Under the pieces are notes generated by a model that made no database searches, was not told the DNA's origin, and saw only the letters and a list, made by a program, of their open reading frames with translations. Made by a program: the position numbers and the translations under genes. This document shows, piece after piece, positions 47,164-59,359 of a stretch of 64,000 nt of DNA. The stretch comes from Leptodactylus fallax (Eukaryota; Chordata; Amphibia; Anura; Leptodactylidae): NCBI GenBank assembly GCA_947044405.1, contig CAMRHE010000115.1, positions 186,001-250,000 on the forward strand, read 5' to 3'. Numbering within the stretch: position 1 is the stretch's first letter; each line of letters starts with the position of its first letter.

Positions 47164-47513
47164 TTAAAGGGTGGTCCAGGATAACCTGTTTTTTGCGCGG
47201 AATGCGAAAGGAAAAAAAGCAAAAAAAAACACTCACCTGTCCCCGGTGCTCCTGTGTCTCCTAGTCCACGGCTTCAGCGGCCTAAGGAACCAGGACATCA
47301 CTCGCCTATGTCAACTGTTACGTCCCGTGTCCTTTCCTTAGGCCTCTGAGGTCACTGATTGTCAGAGAACTCTGGCAAAACAAGACCCAGGAGTAGCAGG
47401 ACCAGACCGTGGTGGGAGACACTGGAGCACAGGGGACATGTGAGTATGGGTTTTTTTATTCACCTTGCCTGGCCTCTGTGCAAAAAATGGGCTATCCTGA
47501 ACAACCCCTTTAA
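47164..47513. mobile_element. TTAA-bounded foldback element FB5, copy 4
   Basis: TTAAAGGGTGGTCCAGGATA at the left and 'tatcctgaacaaccccttta' closing at TTAA 47510-47513. Inner arms 'ctcacctgtccccggtgc' and 'gggacatgtgagtatggg' pair. Confidence 0.8.
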
Positions 47514-48329
47514 TAAACACCCTATCTGGTGCAGAAAACAAGTGATTTATGAAGAGACTCTGGTCTCAGCTGCTATAGTGGGACACACTGATTTTAAGGA
47601 GCTGGACAATCTGTGCCTACAGTCTCCTAAAACTAGTAAATCTAATACTCATAATAATTGCCTGCTAGTGGCCCAAGGACCATAATAGCTCATGGGCTCA
47701 GATCGAACTCAGGTTGCCCCTTCTTCAAAGTATTGGCAGTAGATCTAATCCACCTTAGAGTGGTGTGGTTTACTAATGCTATGCATACTATTAGGCATAC
47801 TAGCTATAGTAATACATGTGATATTGGAAATCATCGAATGAATGTTTTATTAAAATGCATGAATAACTATTAATCCCAGAATTTTTTATATATTTTTCAA
47901 CAGAAGACATTGCAAGACCCCCGAACAAAGACAAGCAAATAGTACAGAACTGCCGGCATATTTACTGCAACATGTTATTACAGAAATCTAGACGCAGTGG
48001 CGTATGGAGGATTAATGATGGAGGGTTATACAATAATACACACAAAGGCACACAGGGAAGCAAACCATTTCCACTTGCTGCCTGCTAGTGTTACAGATTG
48101 TAATGACAGCAGTCAGGAAAGTAGCAAAAAACCCTAGGGCCAGATCATGGGCTGTGGAGGGGAAGCATTGTGGTGGCTCCAACTTTTTTAAGGGAGACTA
48201 GCTCAGCAGAAAAAAGATAAAATCTGAAAATTAGATGGTTATAATATAATAGATGATTACAAATATTAGCACAATCTAACAAGTCAAGAACTACTGTACA
48301 GTAAAGAGCATAAATAACAGTACTAGTGG
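47514..48329. other. Unassigned stretch
   Basis: Nothing recognisable. Confidence 0.4.
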
Positions 48330-49170
48330 TACTGCCCCTAGGACCCAGTCACAGTGCAGCAACCAGTTAGGGGAGGCCAGCGAGTAGTAGTACTTGCAAT
48401 GATCAAAGTGGCTAGAAACGTGAGAAAATTCTCCAGCTCTCATCCTGGGGTGGTGTAGTGCTGTGGGGCCTGCAGGGCACCTGATGGTGGTAGTAGTGTT
48501 TTTTTCCCATGACATGTCCTAGTTGTTCTAACCTTCCCTGTGCCTGATGGTGGTTGTAGTTCCCATGATGGTTGTGTGGGAATAAGACTCAGGAGACAGG
48601 AAGCGTGAAGAACAGCATAACTCACAGTCTTTATATGAGGTAGAACAGTGTTAAACATCATCCAGTTACTGGAGGTACAATTCTTATGGAGTTTCCATTG
48701 GAGGCTGTGGCTGAGATGAATGATGGTACACCCTTGGAGTGTCTGCGTCTTTCTTACTGGGACAGTCTTTACTTTAAGCAGTGTTCCATAGTCTCACAAA
48801 GTCTCTTCAACTTCCCACTGCGCTGTGTAGAGTACCAGGGTTGCCCTGTCAGTTCCGAGGTTCAAACAGGATCGTTGATATGAGGCCCACATAACACTTA
48901 CCCTCATATCATTATCTGTCACACTTTCTTGGCCACAAGGTGAGCAGGGATAGTTCCCATCTCCTGACTGTTGACTGACACAGGATTGCTCTAGCTGGGC
49001 TTTCCCCAGTCTAGCTCGGTTTCTGGCTTAGTCTCTCTTCGCTTTTCCTCCTCCTAACTCAAAGAAAAAGAGAAGACTTCCTGCATCCTCCCCTTCCCAG
49101 AACTCTCCCTGTTTGGGTCATGCCAATACTCAACAGCACCCATTCTGCGGTGGTTTAGTCCATTGAAGGC
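48330..49170. repeat. Dispersed repeat R1, copy 2
   Basis: Homologous along its length to 1735-2475, same orientation. Shared blocks include 'gtgcagcaacc', 'gtagtacttgcaatga', 'gggaataagactcaggaga', 'cagggttgccctgtcag' and 'ccatctcctgactg'. It is about 100 bp longer because of internal indels. Possible solo LTR. Confidence 0.65.
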
Positions 49171-50084
49171 ATAGATTACACATTTGGGCAGATTTACCAA
49201 TACTGTCTAAAAGTTAGACAATGCGACCTTAGACTAGACAGCCTTAAATTGCACCAGATTTATTAAAGTCTCTGATGCTGTTTGATAAATTTGTACAGTA
49301 TTCTTAGACTGTCTAGTCTAACTTTACACCTCCTATTAGTTTACACCAGAAAAATACTCCAGAAGATTGACGAATTTTTGTACCATGGCTTTACAAATTA
49401 GGCCATGGCCTTTTCTGGGAAGCTATATAAGTCATAAAAGAGTCTAAAATGTGTATAAAACACTTTATAAATGTGAGGAGCAACATGTTAGACTGTTTTT
49501 TTTGGCACAAATTACGGCAGAATTCTGGCACATTATGCTTGATAAATCTTCCGCATTATGATGTATACCCAACAGTGCAAACAGGTTTTGCAGCAGCCAA
49601 GACAAAATTTAAACCTTTTGTAGTTCTCCTAGCAGAATCCAACAAGAGTGCCAAGGAATGGGGTCCAGTGTCTAGTACCACCAGCGTGAAGTCATTAACA
49701 CAATAAGAACATGATTTCCCAGGCCCTCTACATACTGTATCATTGATTAACCACCAGCTTGGGATGGCCACCAGCCCAAGAGGAGTTAAAGAACTGCAAC
49801 CCAGCCAGCCAGTAAAAGTGCCCGAGTGAGCAAATACTAATAAAGTGGATGGCACCACCTTCTGTATTGCATGTGCAACATCTGATCTTGCAAAATTTGC
49901 CTATTCTGATGGAAGTCCTGCAGTCCACGTAAAAGCAATATAATAGCTAAATGCTAATGCCATCACAATCCTCAGGTACAGAGATATTATGCCCAAATAA
50001 TATAGCCATAATAATAATTCCAAGATCTCAGTACTAGTTCTAGATGGTGGAGGCCCTGGGAAATGTACTCCTTCTCTGTTCCAG
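49171..50084. other. Unassigned stretch with diffuse repeats
   Basis: 'tagactagacagcctta' and 'cttagactgtctagtcta' near 49233 and 49302 form a loose palindrome. No exon supported. Confidence 0.35.
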
Positions 50085-50490
50085 GTTCACACTATTCTAT
50101 CAATATCAGGGGGTCCAACTCTAGGAGTCTCTGCAGATCAGCTGTTTGAGGAGCTGAAGCACCCATGTAAGCAGTGCATCCTCTTCATGGCACTGTCCCT
50201 TCAATAAACTGCCAAGAGTTGGACCCCACCGATCTGATATTGATGACCTAAGGATAGGTGTGAAGAAAACTGAATTCAGATGAGCACTTTAAATATTTTC
50301 ATGCTTAAATATGACCGCTGTTATTTGTGAGACCAAAGCCTTGAATCCAGGTAACAAGTCCTGAGTGCAAAGCATTGGTTCCAATGAATTATAGAAACAG
50401 CACCACTCATACCTATGCACTGTGCCTGGTATTACACCTTATCCCTATTGCAGTGAATAGGGTTGACCAGTGTTACAAAACACAACCTAG
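50085..50490. repeat. Palindromic repeat family A, two partial units
   Basis: 'gatcagctgtttgaggagct' and 'gatattgatgacctaagga' at 50085-50275; 'gcctggtattacacctta' with 'ccctattgcagtgaataggg' at 50415-50463. Confidence 0.55.
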
Positions 50491-51429
50491 GAACAACAAG
50501 GGGGCTACTTCTGAAAACATTCACCCTCTTCTTCCAGTCTTATACAACCCCTCTAAATACTATTTCATTCACGATCATCCAAATGCTCACTGCTGTCCTT
50601 GCCAGTTTTGTACATGACTATGGAGAAATTAATATAAATTGCGCTCATATCATTGCATTATCCATTAGAGAACACAACTGATGGACATGCCCTTTAAAAG
50701 AAACATCTTGCATATATTAGCATGTATAATTGTTCTAGATGAATGTATGTTCCAGGAAAGACATGTCATATGACAGAACTAGAAGTATCTATGGGCCTGA
50801 ACTCGGTCACACATGATAACCATGCTAATATATGTACTAAAATAGACACATGGCTCAGAGCAACATTGATTCATTGGGACACCTTTTGCAGTCAAGCAAT
50901 GCATTTGTGCACAAGTGTCTGTCACGTGTACACAGTCAGCAGTCTGTATCTGAAATAATCCATCCATACTGTCACTCTGCTTAGCTGTCATTCTCCTATC
51001 TGCCTTTCTCACACTGCACCGGTTGTAACCTGCCTGTGTATATAGTTCTGTACAGATCTCCTCAGTCTCATTCTGCCATTCATTTATTGTATGACAGACG
51101 GGCATTTTAAGGGCAGTATTCAGACCTCCCGGATCAGCTTAAAGGGGTTTTCTAAGAGTCAAACATAGATGTTTATTTTACTTGCAATTCCCTTGTCTTT
51201 AGCATGTGGGAAAGCTCAGGTTGCCCTTCAAGTGCCGGACTACTAGTCTGGAGGACCATCATCCATCAGCAGGGGTGGGACAATCTCTCTAAGTCTCTAT
51301 AGTGTCCATGGAGTATTAGAATGGGTTGGTTGGCTCCAAAGTTCAGTAAGAAAGCTTGTAGGTGGACAAACAACTTTTTGCCATTACCCTATTTCTTTCA
51401 AAGTCATGGCTAAGGAGGTTTTAGAGGAC
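50491..51429. other. Unassigned stretch
   Basis: 'ttaaaggggttttctaagag' at 51140 looks like the left end of a TTAA element, with no matching right end found. Confidence 0.35.
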
Positions 51430-51680
51430 TGTTTTTAGAATTATCCAAAAGACTGGGGATTACGACCCCAAAAAGAAAGCATTGCTGGTCCAACAGGGTT
51501 ATTTTCTTTATTCAAGCCAAAACAAACAACGTGTTTCAGGACGCAGCCTCTCTCTCAAATCTATACTGTGTGTTACCCTCCACTACGCCCCAGTTTCTAT
51601 TGAGGTCCATACCATTGATCATGGATTGATTAAGCTGAATGATCTAGTTTATTGGAATGGTTCTGGCTTTACCACAACCC
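51430..51680. repeat. Probable dispersed repeat fragment
   Basis: 'tttattcaagccaaaacaa' and 'acaacgtgtttcaggacgc' resemble a common amphibian dispersed repeat. Only one copy in the window. Confidence 0.35.
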
Positions 51681-51789
51681 TGTAAGGTGAGCGTACCCCT
51701 GTATATCTGAGACTTATGTGCTTTTGCATGTAACAGTATTATACTATATATTAAACTATATATACTATAGTTTTTTTCTTTCAGTTTTT

Positions 51790-52135
51790 TTCTGATGCAA
51801 CTGTTTTTAGACCTTCATTAAAATGACTATTTGGACCGCACCATCTATCTTGAAAATGGGAGTCTGTTGACCCATCTCAAGGCAGCGTTGAATGGAAACC
51901 TGGTCACGTATGTGTGGCTCTCACCATTCACTTGCACAGGAGTTACAAGTGAATGGCAAGAGACATATTATGTACAATAATGTATGTACAGCCATATCTC
52001 CCTTCTTTACAGATGCAAAACAGGGGTCATTGGACCTCTGTTTTCAAGATAAATGGGGGTCTCAGTGGTGAGACCTATATCTCTTTATGCCATATTCTAT
52101 GGAATTAATACCTAAAATGGGAATACCCCTTTAAT
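51790..52135. repeat. Palindromic repeat
   Basis: 'tgaaaatgggagtctgttga' with 'cctctgttttcaagata', and 'accattcacttgcacaggag' with 'aagtgaatgg', give a loose foldback. It ends 'ggaatacccctttaa' at a TTAA. Confidence 0.5.
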
Positions 52136-52429
52136 GTGACAAATGATCACTTATTCCCTCCCACAGTCATTGATGGCTTCTTGAATATAGGATGGGAAGG
52201 GCCCCCCTGAGTGTCACAGGATCTTCCTATAATAATAGATCCAAAAGATCCAACGGAAAATATCATATTTGGAGTTGATTTTAGAGCGAATGATTTTCCA
52301 TTATAGATCTTGATCTTATGGGTTGGTTCATGAATAACTCTTTGACCTTATTGTTTATACAGTATCGATATGTCCATAGTTGCCAACAGTCTGAAATTCC
52401 AGCAAATCCAACCTGTCCCAGAGTGAAAA
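52136..52429. other. Short unassigned stretch
   Basis: Nothing recognisable. Confidence 0.4.
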
Positions 52430-52770
52430 GGGAACAACCCAACATACTGATTCTAGAACAGCTGGAATTTTTTTCTGTAGTACCCATCATTCCTGAGCAA
52501 TCATTTTGGTTAGTCCTAGCTTCCAAATATACTAATTTAGCTCTTCGCTATCAGGTGGGCGGTCCGAGACTGTCTGCTCCACCCCAGGACTTCCCACCTG
52601 ACAGTAGAGAGTCTAATTAGCATATTTGGCGCTGAACCTAACAGCAGCGATTGCTCAAGAACGGTGGGGACTAGAGAAAAAATTCCAACTGTCCCAGAAT
52701 CAGTGGAGAGGCGTTTATTAAAGGATGCAAAGAGGTGCAGTTGATGGAGGTGGCGATAGATCCACTTTAA
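52430..52770. mobile_element. Foldback element FB7, copy 2
   Basis: 'agaacagctggaattttttt' pairs with 'aaaaaattccaactgtccc', and 'ctgtagtacccatcattcc' with 'acggtggggactagag'. It closes at TTAA 52767-52770; the left end is diverged. Confidence 0.65.
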
Positions 52771-53714
52771 GTGGATAAGCTTATATTCTGTATAGGTGGA
52801 AGGCGGACCCTCAAAAATATTTATTCTGGTAGTCCCAAAAAAAGCCAATGTGACACTGCTGGATAATGGCAAGTGCAATGATGAAGTTCTTGGTATCTTC
52901 CTATAAACTATTAGATTATTGATGTGGTGTACCTACAGTAATAAGAATTGTTCTTGCGTTGCAATACTTTAGATTTCATTTTCAATTTACCTGAAAAATA
53001 ATTGCAGAACCAAAAGTGTAAATTATTCATTTCAGACGAGAGCAGAGATAAATCAAGTATATTTTATTTTTAATGAAGTATAATAGTAATCATAGCTCAC
53101 ATCATTTACGGAGCAGCTGGAATACAAAGATACACGCTAAATGTAGCAAACTTATTGATTCACTCAGAATGGAATGTGCAGGGCTCACAAATATTGCAAT
53201 TTTTCCTTCAACTGCAAGGACCAGATTTGGTCTAATAGAATTCTCTAAGGGGGATGTTTTTTCTATATTAATGACTAAACTATTTCATATGGTGCTTGAC
53301 ACTCAAGGGTCAAATCTATGTTAACACATTGGTGGCCAAGTGTTTCATAAGTGCCCCCACCACCACTTAAGACATACTTCCCAACTTTCAAAGGATACAA
53401 GTGAAGTGAAGCACACAACACGCCACGGCAAATCAGTGATGTCATCACAATATAGTGTAATACATACAAAGTATTAAAAAAAAAAAAACTCATCTAGTCT
53501 CTTTCTCCCAGTCATTGAAAGCACTCGCTGTGGTCTAATTGAAGAAGCACGGAGCTGTTGACTCTGTGCATATTCAACTCTATCTCTGTTCTGAGGACAC
53601 AGATAGAGTTGAAATGAGAATCTCCAGCCTGGAACAGCAGGACAGCACCTGAAATACATCACTGTCTCTCTGTGCCCAGGACAGCTGAGGAGCTTCTATT
53701 TAGCCTCACCATCA
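52771..53714. other. Unassigned stretch
   Basis: A long local palindrome 'attcaactctatctctgt' / 'acagatagagttgaaatg' lies near 53572-53616. No exon recognised. Confidence 0.35.
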
Positions 53715-53925
53715 GGCTAAAGCTAAGATCACATCTGCATTAGGGTGTCCGTCAGAGAAGGGCACGAAGGACTTTTCTCTCCGCCGATTTCAGTATAAAA
53801 ATGATAGACACCCGGCAGACGCCATTATAGTGTAATGGGTTCGCTGGTGTCTGCAGGTAACCGTTGTTTTGGTGGTCAGGCTCTCCATCGTTCTGGTCCT
53901 CTGGTGAACCAAGCCTAAGCCTGTC
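53715..53925. repeat. Palindromic repeat family F
   Basis: 'aagctaagatcacatctgc', 'aggacttttctctccgcc' and 'aatgggttcgctggtgtctg'. Right end diverged. Confidence 0.5.
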
Positions 53926-53934
53926 TTTCTTTTT

Positions 53935-54180
53935 TTATCACCTGTAGTTCCTGCTCAATCCTCCTCTCCATAGACTTCTAGAGACATGTGTAATCTGAGT
54001 CATGTGATCTGCAGTGGGTCTTAAGACGGATAGAGCAGAGATTTTCAGAGTGAAAGGTTTTTCTAGCAGAGGGAGGGGAACAGGGAAGCAGCCTGATAAG
54101 AGCAGAAAGAGGCATTTTCCTCTTATAAGATATGTTGCAAAGTTTCTTATAATCACTTGTACTATTCATTTATGCATTAA
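53935..54180. repeat. Dispersed repeat H, copy 2
   Basis: 'cctcctctccatagacttc' and 'gtactattcatttatgc' match 6135-6300, with a longer interior. Confidence 0.45.
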
Positions 54181-54369
54181 GATTGGTGAAAAGTCAGTGC
54201 CATTAATATACACTGTTGCAACAAGTGTTTCTACATCTGTATATGAGAGCCCACATAGTCTAAAGGCGGCCACAAAACATTAAATAGAAGTAAGTTGATG
54301 GGCGGACAATCAGGCGACGAGCAATCACTTCATAGATGCAACCATACATATTTTAGTCCATATTAGCTG

Positions 54370-54530
54370 TTAGGGTATGGCCACACACTGCAATCTGATG
54401 CTGATTTTGGGGCAGATTCTTCCCCCAAATCAATGGCAGATTCCGCTCTAATTCTGCCTCCCATTGTGTTCTGAAAATGAAAAGGAATCTGAAATCTCTT
54501 CATTTTCTTCCATGTGAACATACCCTAGGC
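54370..54530. repeat. Palindromic repeat related to families D/E
   Basis: 'agggtatggccacacactgc' at the left and 'atgtgaacataccctag' at the right. 'gattttggggcagattc' and 'gaatctgaaatc' lie inside. Confidence 0.55.
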
Positions 54531-54640
54531 TAAGACCCCACGTAGCGGGCCGCAGCAAAAAAGCGCTGTGAGAGAAACCACGGCAGTAAAGCATCGCGTT
54601 TTTTCCCGCAACCTTTTTCACGTGGGGCTTCGGCTTTACA
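54525..54640. repeat. Palindromic repeat family E, short copy
   Basis: 'ctaagaccccacgtagcggg' at the left, 'ttcacgtggggcttcggctt' at the right; 'aaaaaagcgctgtg' and 'gcatcgcgtttttt' inside. Confidence 0.65.
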
Positions 54641-55399
54641 GTCATTCAAATGATACAGAAGGATGAAGAGCATGTAATCTGGGAACATTTTTGCAAGGAA
54701 AGAGTGTTCGATCTTTCGCCTATCATATAAACAGTTCAAACATGGCTGACTTCTTTCAAGATGATAACATTGGGGGAATTTTAATATCCCATCTATGCCA
54801 GTTTTTTGGTATAGATGGGTATAACTGTGGTGCATCTTTGGCGTACGGCCCTTTATTGCCCCAATGTCCCCCAGTCAGGGACTTTATGAAGACTGTTGTA
54901 AAAAAACTCCAGTCTTAACAAATTCTCCCATTGTGTCTTTGGTCATTAATAATAATATTTGCTGTTAAATTTCACCTAACTAAAATGTACTATGGTTAAA
55001 ATCGTCCATTTCTTATATCTAATGTGTATGGACACCTTAAATATAAAATTGAATGTATTGAAAAATGGAAGTAAAGAAAACACACAGGCGGCAGCAGGTG
55101 GTATATACAGAGAATATAAAACAATTGTAGGGAACCTGCAGAACGACTAGTTTTAAGTGGATGCTAGGGGTTGTAGTTCAATGACATTGACAGAGCCACA
55201 GGTTGTCTAAGCTTGAGACAGAGTAAGCTTTCAGCTTTTATGGCAAAGAAAGAGATGAAGGAACTGAAGCCGAGCTGTACCCCTCCTGCCTTATACACTG
55301 TTCTCCTAGTTAATCTGCCAGCAAACAATAGTATTCTATGTGCTTGTGGTGTAATTGAAGTAATATTCTTGGCTCCTCTGCTGTTCTATTGTTAAATGT
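54641..55399. other. Unassigned stretch
   Basis: 'gggggaattttaatatccc' (54770) belongs to the diffuse repeat seen near 27250. No exon. Confidence 0.35.
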
Positions 55400-56011
55400 C
55401 ATTATTTTTTTTTCTTGCTTTTATTACTATATGTGAACACAGAAGGCAAAAGATGGAGTCCTACTGCTCACGGATTTCACATCAAAGAGAGAGTCATTGT
55501 GCCGTAATGAAAAAGACAGGGAGCAATACACCTCTATCAGGGCGCCTAACCATATGCATATGAATACAAAGACTAACACTGAGATTTCTATAGCATAATG
55601 ATGCATAATGATGGAGTCCGCAAGTCATTTTTAAGGGCTGTCCACACTGCATGCTATAAATGCTTAAACAGGTTTGTTAAGAAGTTGTAGAACATACCTA
55701 CTGGTCACTGCGGAAGGAACAGCTGGCTAGCAAGTTTCATAGCGTTTCTTCTCTTTGGCATTTACATAAAACACTGAGTATTAGGTCACTTATTAGCATG
55801 ATTATAGCTAAGTGCCAACAGATGTAGAAAGACTTGTGAACTGTACACCAAATTACTTATGTGCCGTCGCTGCGTAATTGACTCAAGAAAAGTATATAGC
55901 CATGCGACAGGTTGTCATAACCTGCTTTGAGAATATGAGCCAGCCATGTTTTCTTATTATCCTCGAGTAGTTGGAATAAAGTGTACCCTGAGAATATAAG
56001 TCAATTAATTA
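55400..56011. other. Candidate conserved non-coding element
   Basis: Complex, repeat-free DNA, particularly 55790-55985 ('ttagcatgattatagctaag', 'gctgcgtaattgactcaag'). No coding frame. Texture-based call. Confidence 0.32.
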
Positions 56012-56375
56012 TTAAAGGGATATTGCAGGCTTAAATGAAACCCGTCACATGGAAAATGCTGTTCAGTCTGCAGGCAGTATGTTAAGGAGCTGGAGGAGCT
56101 GAGCAGATTGGTGTATAATTTAAGAGGAAAAGATTCAGTATAACCCATCATTTCTCCATTGAAATCTCAGTTTTTTTCTATGTCAAGGGGGCGGTCCTAT
56201 CAGTGTTTGACAGCTATCTATGTATGCTCAGTCATTCAGGAAACATGGTCAGTCTCTGATAGGTCTGCCTCCTTGACTTTTCAACATAGAAAGAGAAGAT
56301 ATTTCAATAGATAAATGACTATACTGAATCTTTTCCCAAAAACCTATATATCAATCTGTTCCCCTCCTGCTCTAT
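56012..56375. mobile_element. Foldback element FB4
   Basis: TTAA at 56012-56015, then 'agcaggagg'-type arms: 'aggagctgagcagattgg' with 'ccaatctg'-type inverse near 56350, and 'gaggaaaagattcagtata' with 'tatactgaatcttttccc', plus 'atagaaagagaaga' opposite 'ttttctatgtcaa'. Non-coding. Confidence 0.65.
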
Positions 56376-56379
56376 AACA

Positions 56380-56615
56380 TGCTTGTTATCACAGTTCAGT
56401 CCAATGGGACTGAGCTGCTAGCAGGCTATGTGACTGATGAATGTGACATCACATGGCGTATGAAGCGGAAGCTGCTCTCAGGGAGCATCATTCTGCTTCA
56501 AATAGCTGATCTGTGGTGGCTCCAGGTGTCAGATTCTGCTGATCTTCAATTGATGACCTATCTTTAGGATATCTCATCATTTTAGAAAGTCCCGAAAATT
56601 CCTTTAAAGGGACAT
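56380..56615. repeat. Palindromic repeat family A
   Basis: 'atcacagttcagtccaatgg', 'tgggactgagctgctagc', 'gcttcaaatagctgatctg' and 'gatgacctatctttagga'. Confidence 0.7.
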
Positions 56616-56689
56616 TTTAAATCCTTCAAAAAAAAGTTTTTGTCCATTTTGATAATATTTATTTTAGTTTTCATTTTATCTTTCTAATA

Positions 56690-57020
56690 AAAATAAAATA
56701 TAAATGTTGCAGTTTTGTTCTTAGCCTCTAGATGTCAGCCTAGTAGGAAAGAGCATCTCGCTTTACGGCCTACAGCAAAATAAAATATTATCACTTTATT
56801 ATCCTCTAAGTAGAAGTATATAATGAGAGAATGGGAGCGCTATTGTACTGCCTGATCCAAGATAAGCAGCTTTCACACTGACAATACTAAAGTGAACATG
56901 TAGTATGAACTGACACAGAGTTGAGTGAGGAAAGATTAATTGCAAAGACCTCCATTAAAAAACTTAATTGACTCCTGTAATGGAGGGCAGCTCAAGGGCA
57001 ATCTGAGCCTACTGGAATAA
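56690..57020. other. Candidate conserved non-coding element
   Basis: A complex, repeat-free block with 'ggaaagattaattgcaaag' and 'aaacttaattgactcctg'. No open frame. Texture-based call. Confidence 0.33.
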
Positions 57021-57389
57021 ACACAGCATACAAAAACATTGATTAAAAATATTAAAGGAAAATCTCTCCATTGATAACATTTGGCTCTGTAAAATTAGCT
57101 TTCAGTGAATACTCCCATCATTTCTGTTTTACAGTCCTTTAAGCATTTATTAATGGGTTTGTACAATGTGGGATGATCACAGGATGACTTTTTGATCCCA
57201 CTGATCAAATTTATGGAGGAGAAACCACTGCAAGCAATTGTTCAGTTTCTCTGCAGTGCCTCTGCAGGGGGGATTAAGTATTACACAGTTCTCATTAAAG
57301 TCAACAAGCTGTCCATGTAAGTTATTCATTTTGTAGGTATTTCCTGCTCTGACAAATAGATGACTCACAAGTAGAGGACTACCTTTTAT

Positions 57390-57757
57390 TAAAGTTTTAT
57401 TAAAAGGTTTAAGACTGAGAAATTGATGACCTATCCTTGGGGTACCCCAACCGATCAGCTGTTTGAAAAGACCAAAGTGTTTGGATGAACATTGCAGCCT
57501 CTTCACTACCGAGCAAGTGAAGCGCTGGACATTGTACAGTGACTGAGATTCTCTTGAATGTGGCTGAGCTGCTAAAGCCATGTGACCAATAAACATAATG
57601 TCACATGGCCTGTGAAGAGAAAGGAGTGTTTACTGGAATGCTGATGCCTCTTCAATTACCTGATCTGTGGAGGTCCTGGGTGTCACACCCCCATGGAAAT
57701 AATATTGATGACCTATCCTAAGGACAGATCACGAAGATTTCAATCCTGGAAAAACCT
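57390..57757. repeat. Palindromic repeat family A, nearly complete
   Basis: 'gacctatccttggggtaccc', 'gatcagctgtttgaaaagac', 'tgtgaagagaaaggagtg'-type inner part, 'attacctgatctgtggaggt' and 'gatgacctatcctaaggac' arms. It runs into the TTAA of the FB1 copy at 57758. Confidence 0.7.
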
Positions 57758-58110
57758 TTAAAGAGGACCTTTCACGTCCTCATGTATATGCGGTTTTACA
57801 TACCGCTAGAAAGCGGACAGTAAGAAACGCCCCCTCTCTCTGAGCCCAGTATTATCAGAGGGGGCGTTCCTTACAGCCCAGCGATGACGTTGAGCTGTGA
57901 GGAACGCCCCCTCAGTACAGCACTATGGATGAGCACAGTCAGGGAGGGCGTTCCTCACAGCCAAGCTAGACTGTCAGGAACGCCCTTCTGACAGTGAACG
58001 GTGAAATTTAGACCCCCGATATCTCCAGCCACGGGCACATACTGAGAAAGCCGGCAGTGCGCTAAATTCAGCGCGCTGTCGGCTTTCTAGCGGTATGTAA
58101 AACTGCATAT
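57758..58110. mobile_element. Foldback element FB1, copy 2, right end lost
   Basis: TTAAAGAGGACCTTTCACGT, then 'gcggttttacataccgct'. The inverse 'agcggtatgtaaaactgc' lies near 58090-58107. 'gggggcgttccttacag' and 'ctgtgaggaacgccccc' pair inside. The last ~20 bp and right TTAA are replaced by the next repeat. Confidence 0.75.
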
Positions 58111-58430
58111 ACACATAGCTCCCAACCATCCCGCATCTGGCGGGACAGTCCCGATTTTACACTGCTGTCCCACGGTCCCGCATAGCTTACAGTTTGTCCC
58201 GCTATGCCCCTGAAGTGTTTTGCTGTTAACAAACTTTATTAGGGTAGGGTAAAGGCTAAATGATAGATGCTAAATCCTAGTGGCTAAAGGACCTTTGATG
58301 ACGTCATGAACATGTTATCAGACTCCTGTGTGGGCGGAGCTATTCTGGATACTACGGGACAGACTGTGATATTACACAGAAAGCTGGGAATAGAGAGTGA
58401 TGGAAGATAAGTAGGAGAAAAGAGAGCATG
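58110..58430. repeat. Dispersed repeat K
   Basis: 'tagctcccaaccatcccgca', 'tggcgggacagtcccg' and 'tgtcccgctatgcc' form a GC-rich inverted leader. The remainder is non-coding and leads into the minisatellite. Class unknown. Confidence 0.45.
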
Positions 58431-58439
58431 TGAGAGCAA

Positions 58440-59227
58440 GAGGGGGGAACTGGGGGCAGATGTAGGGGGCAGTTAAACTGAAGGCAGATGAAGGGGCAAT
58501 TAAACTGGGGGGAGATGAACGAGTAATTAAACTGAAGGCAGATTAAAGGAATTAAACTGGTGGGAAATCAAGGGGATCATTAAGCTGGTGGCAGATAAAG
58601 GGGGACATTAAATTGGTGGTAGATGGAGGGGGCAATTAAACTGGGGGCAGATGAAGGGGGCAGTAAGCTGGTGACATGAAGGGGGGACATTAAATTAGTG
58701 GCAAATAAAGGGGAACATTAAGATGGTGGCAGATAAATGGGGACATTTAACTGGGGGCAGATGAAGGGGGCATTAAGCTGGTGGCAGATGAAGGGGGACA
58801 TTAAATTGGTGGCAGATAAAGGGGGGACATTAAGATGGTGGCAATTGAAGGGGGACATTAAACTGGGGGCAGATGAAGGGGGGACATTAAGATGGTGGCA
58901 AAAGAAGGGGGACATTAAACTGGGAGCAGATGAAGGGGGACATTAAACTGGGGGAAGATGGAGGGGGGACATTAAACTGGGGGAGGACATTAAACCGTGG
59001 ACGGTAGCTGGAGGGGGACATATCTGCATCTAGTTTCCCCCAGTTTAATGTCCCCCTCCAACTACCTCCACTATTTAATGTCACCCTCAAGCTGCCCTAT
59101 AGTTTAATGTCCCCCTCCAACTACCCCCACTGTTTAATGTCAACCTTCAGCTGCCCCATAGTTAAATGTCACCCTCCAGCTTTCCAAGTTTAATGTCCCC
59201 CTCTAGTTTCCACCAGTTTAAACTGGG
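58440..59227. repeat. ~29-bp G-rich minisatellite with orientation switch
   Basis: About 18 units of 'gacattaaactgggggcag' plus 'atgaaggggg' run purine-rich on the plus strand to about 58995. After a short junction (58995-59035) the same motif continues as its reverse complement ('cccagtttaatgtccccctc', 'ctagtttcccccag') to 59227. Frames on either strand come from the repeat. The LTR element inserted at the far end of the inverted part. Confidence 0.88.
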
Positions 59228-59359
59228 TGTGAAAGATCCTCAGTGCGCCAACACTGCTTTGGCTCACACCTGAGTCTTCTTTCATATAAACCACACTCAC
59301 CACCAGTGAGTGCCGGGTTCACAAGATAAATACAAGACAAGCTTTCTAAATTTTATATA

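Noticed and set aside
58718..59090. Frames rich in MSPF/SHL repeats
   Set aside because: Translations of the 29-bp minisatellite in alternate frames.
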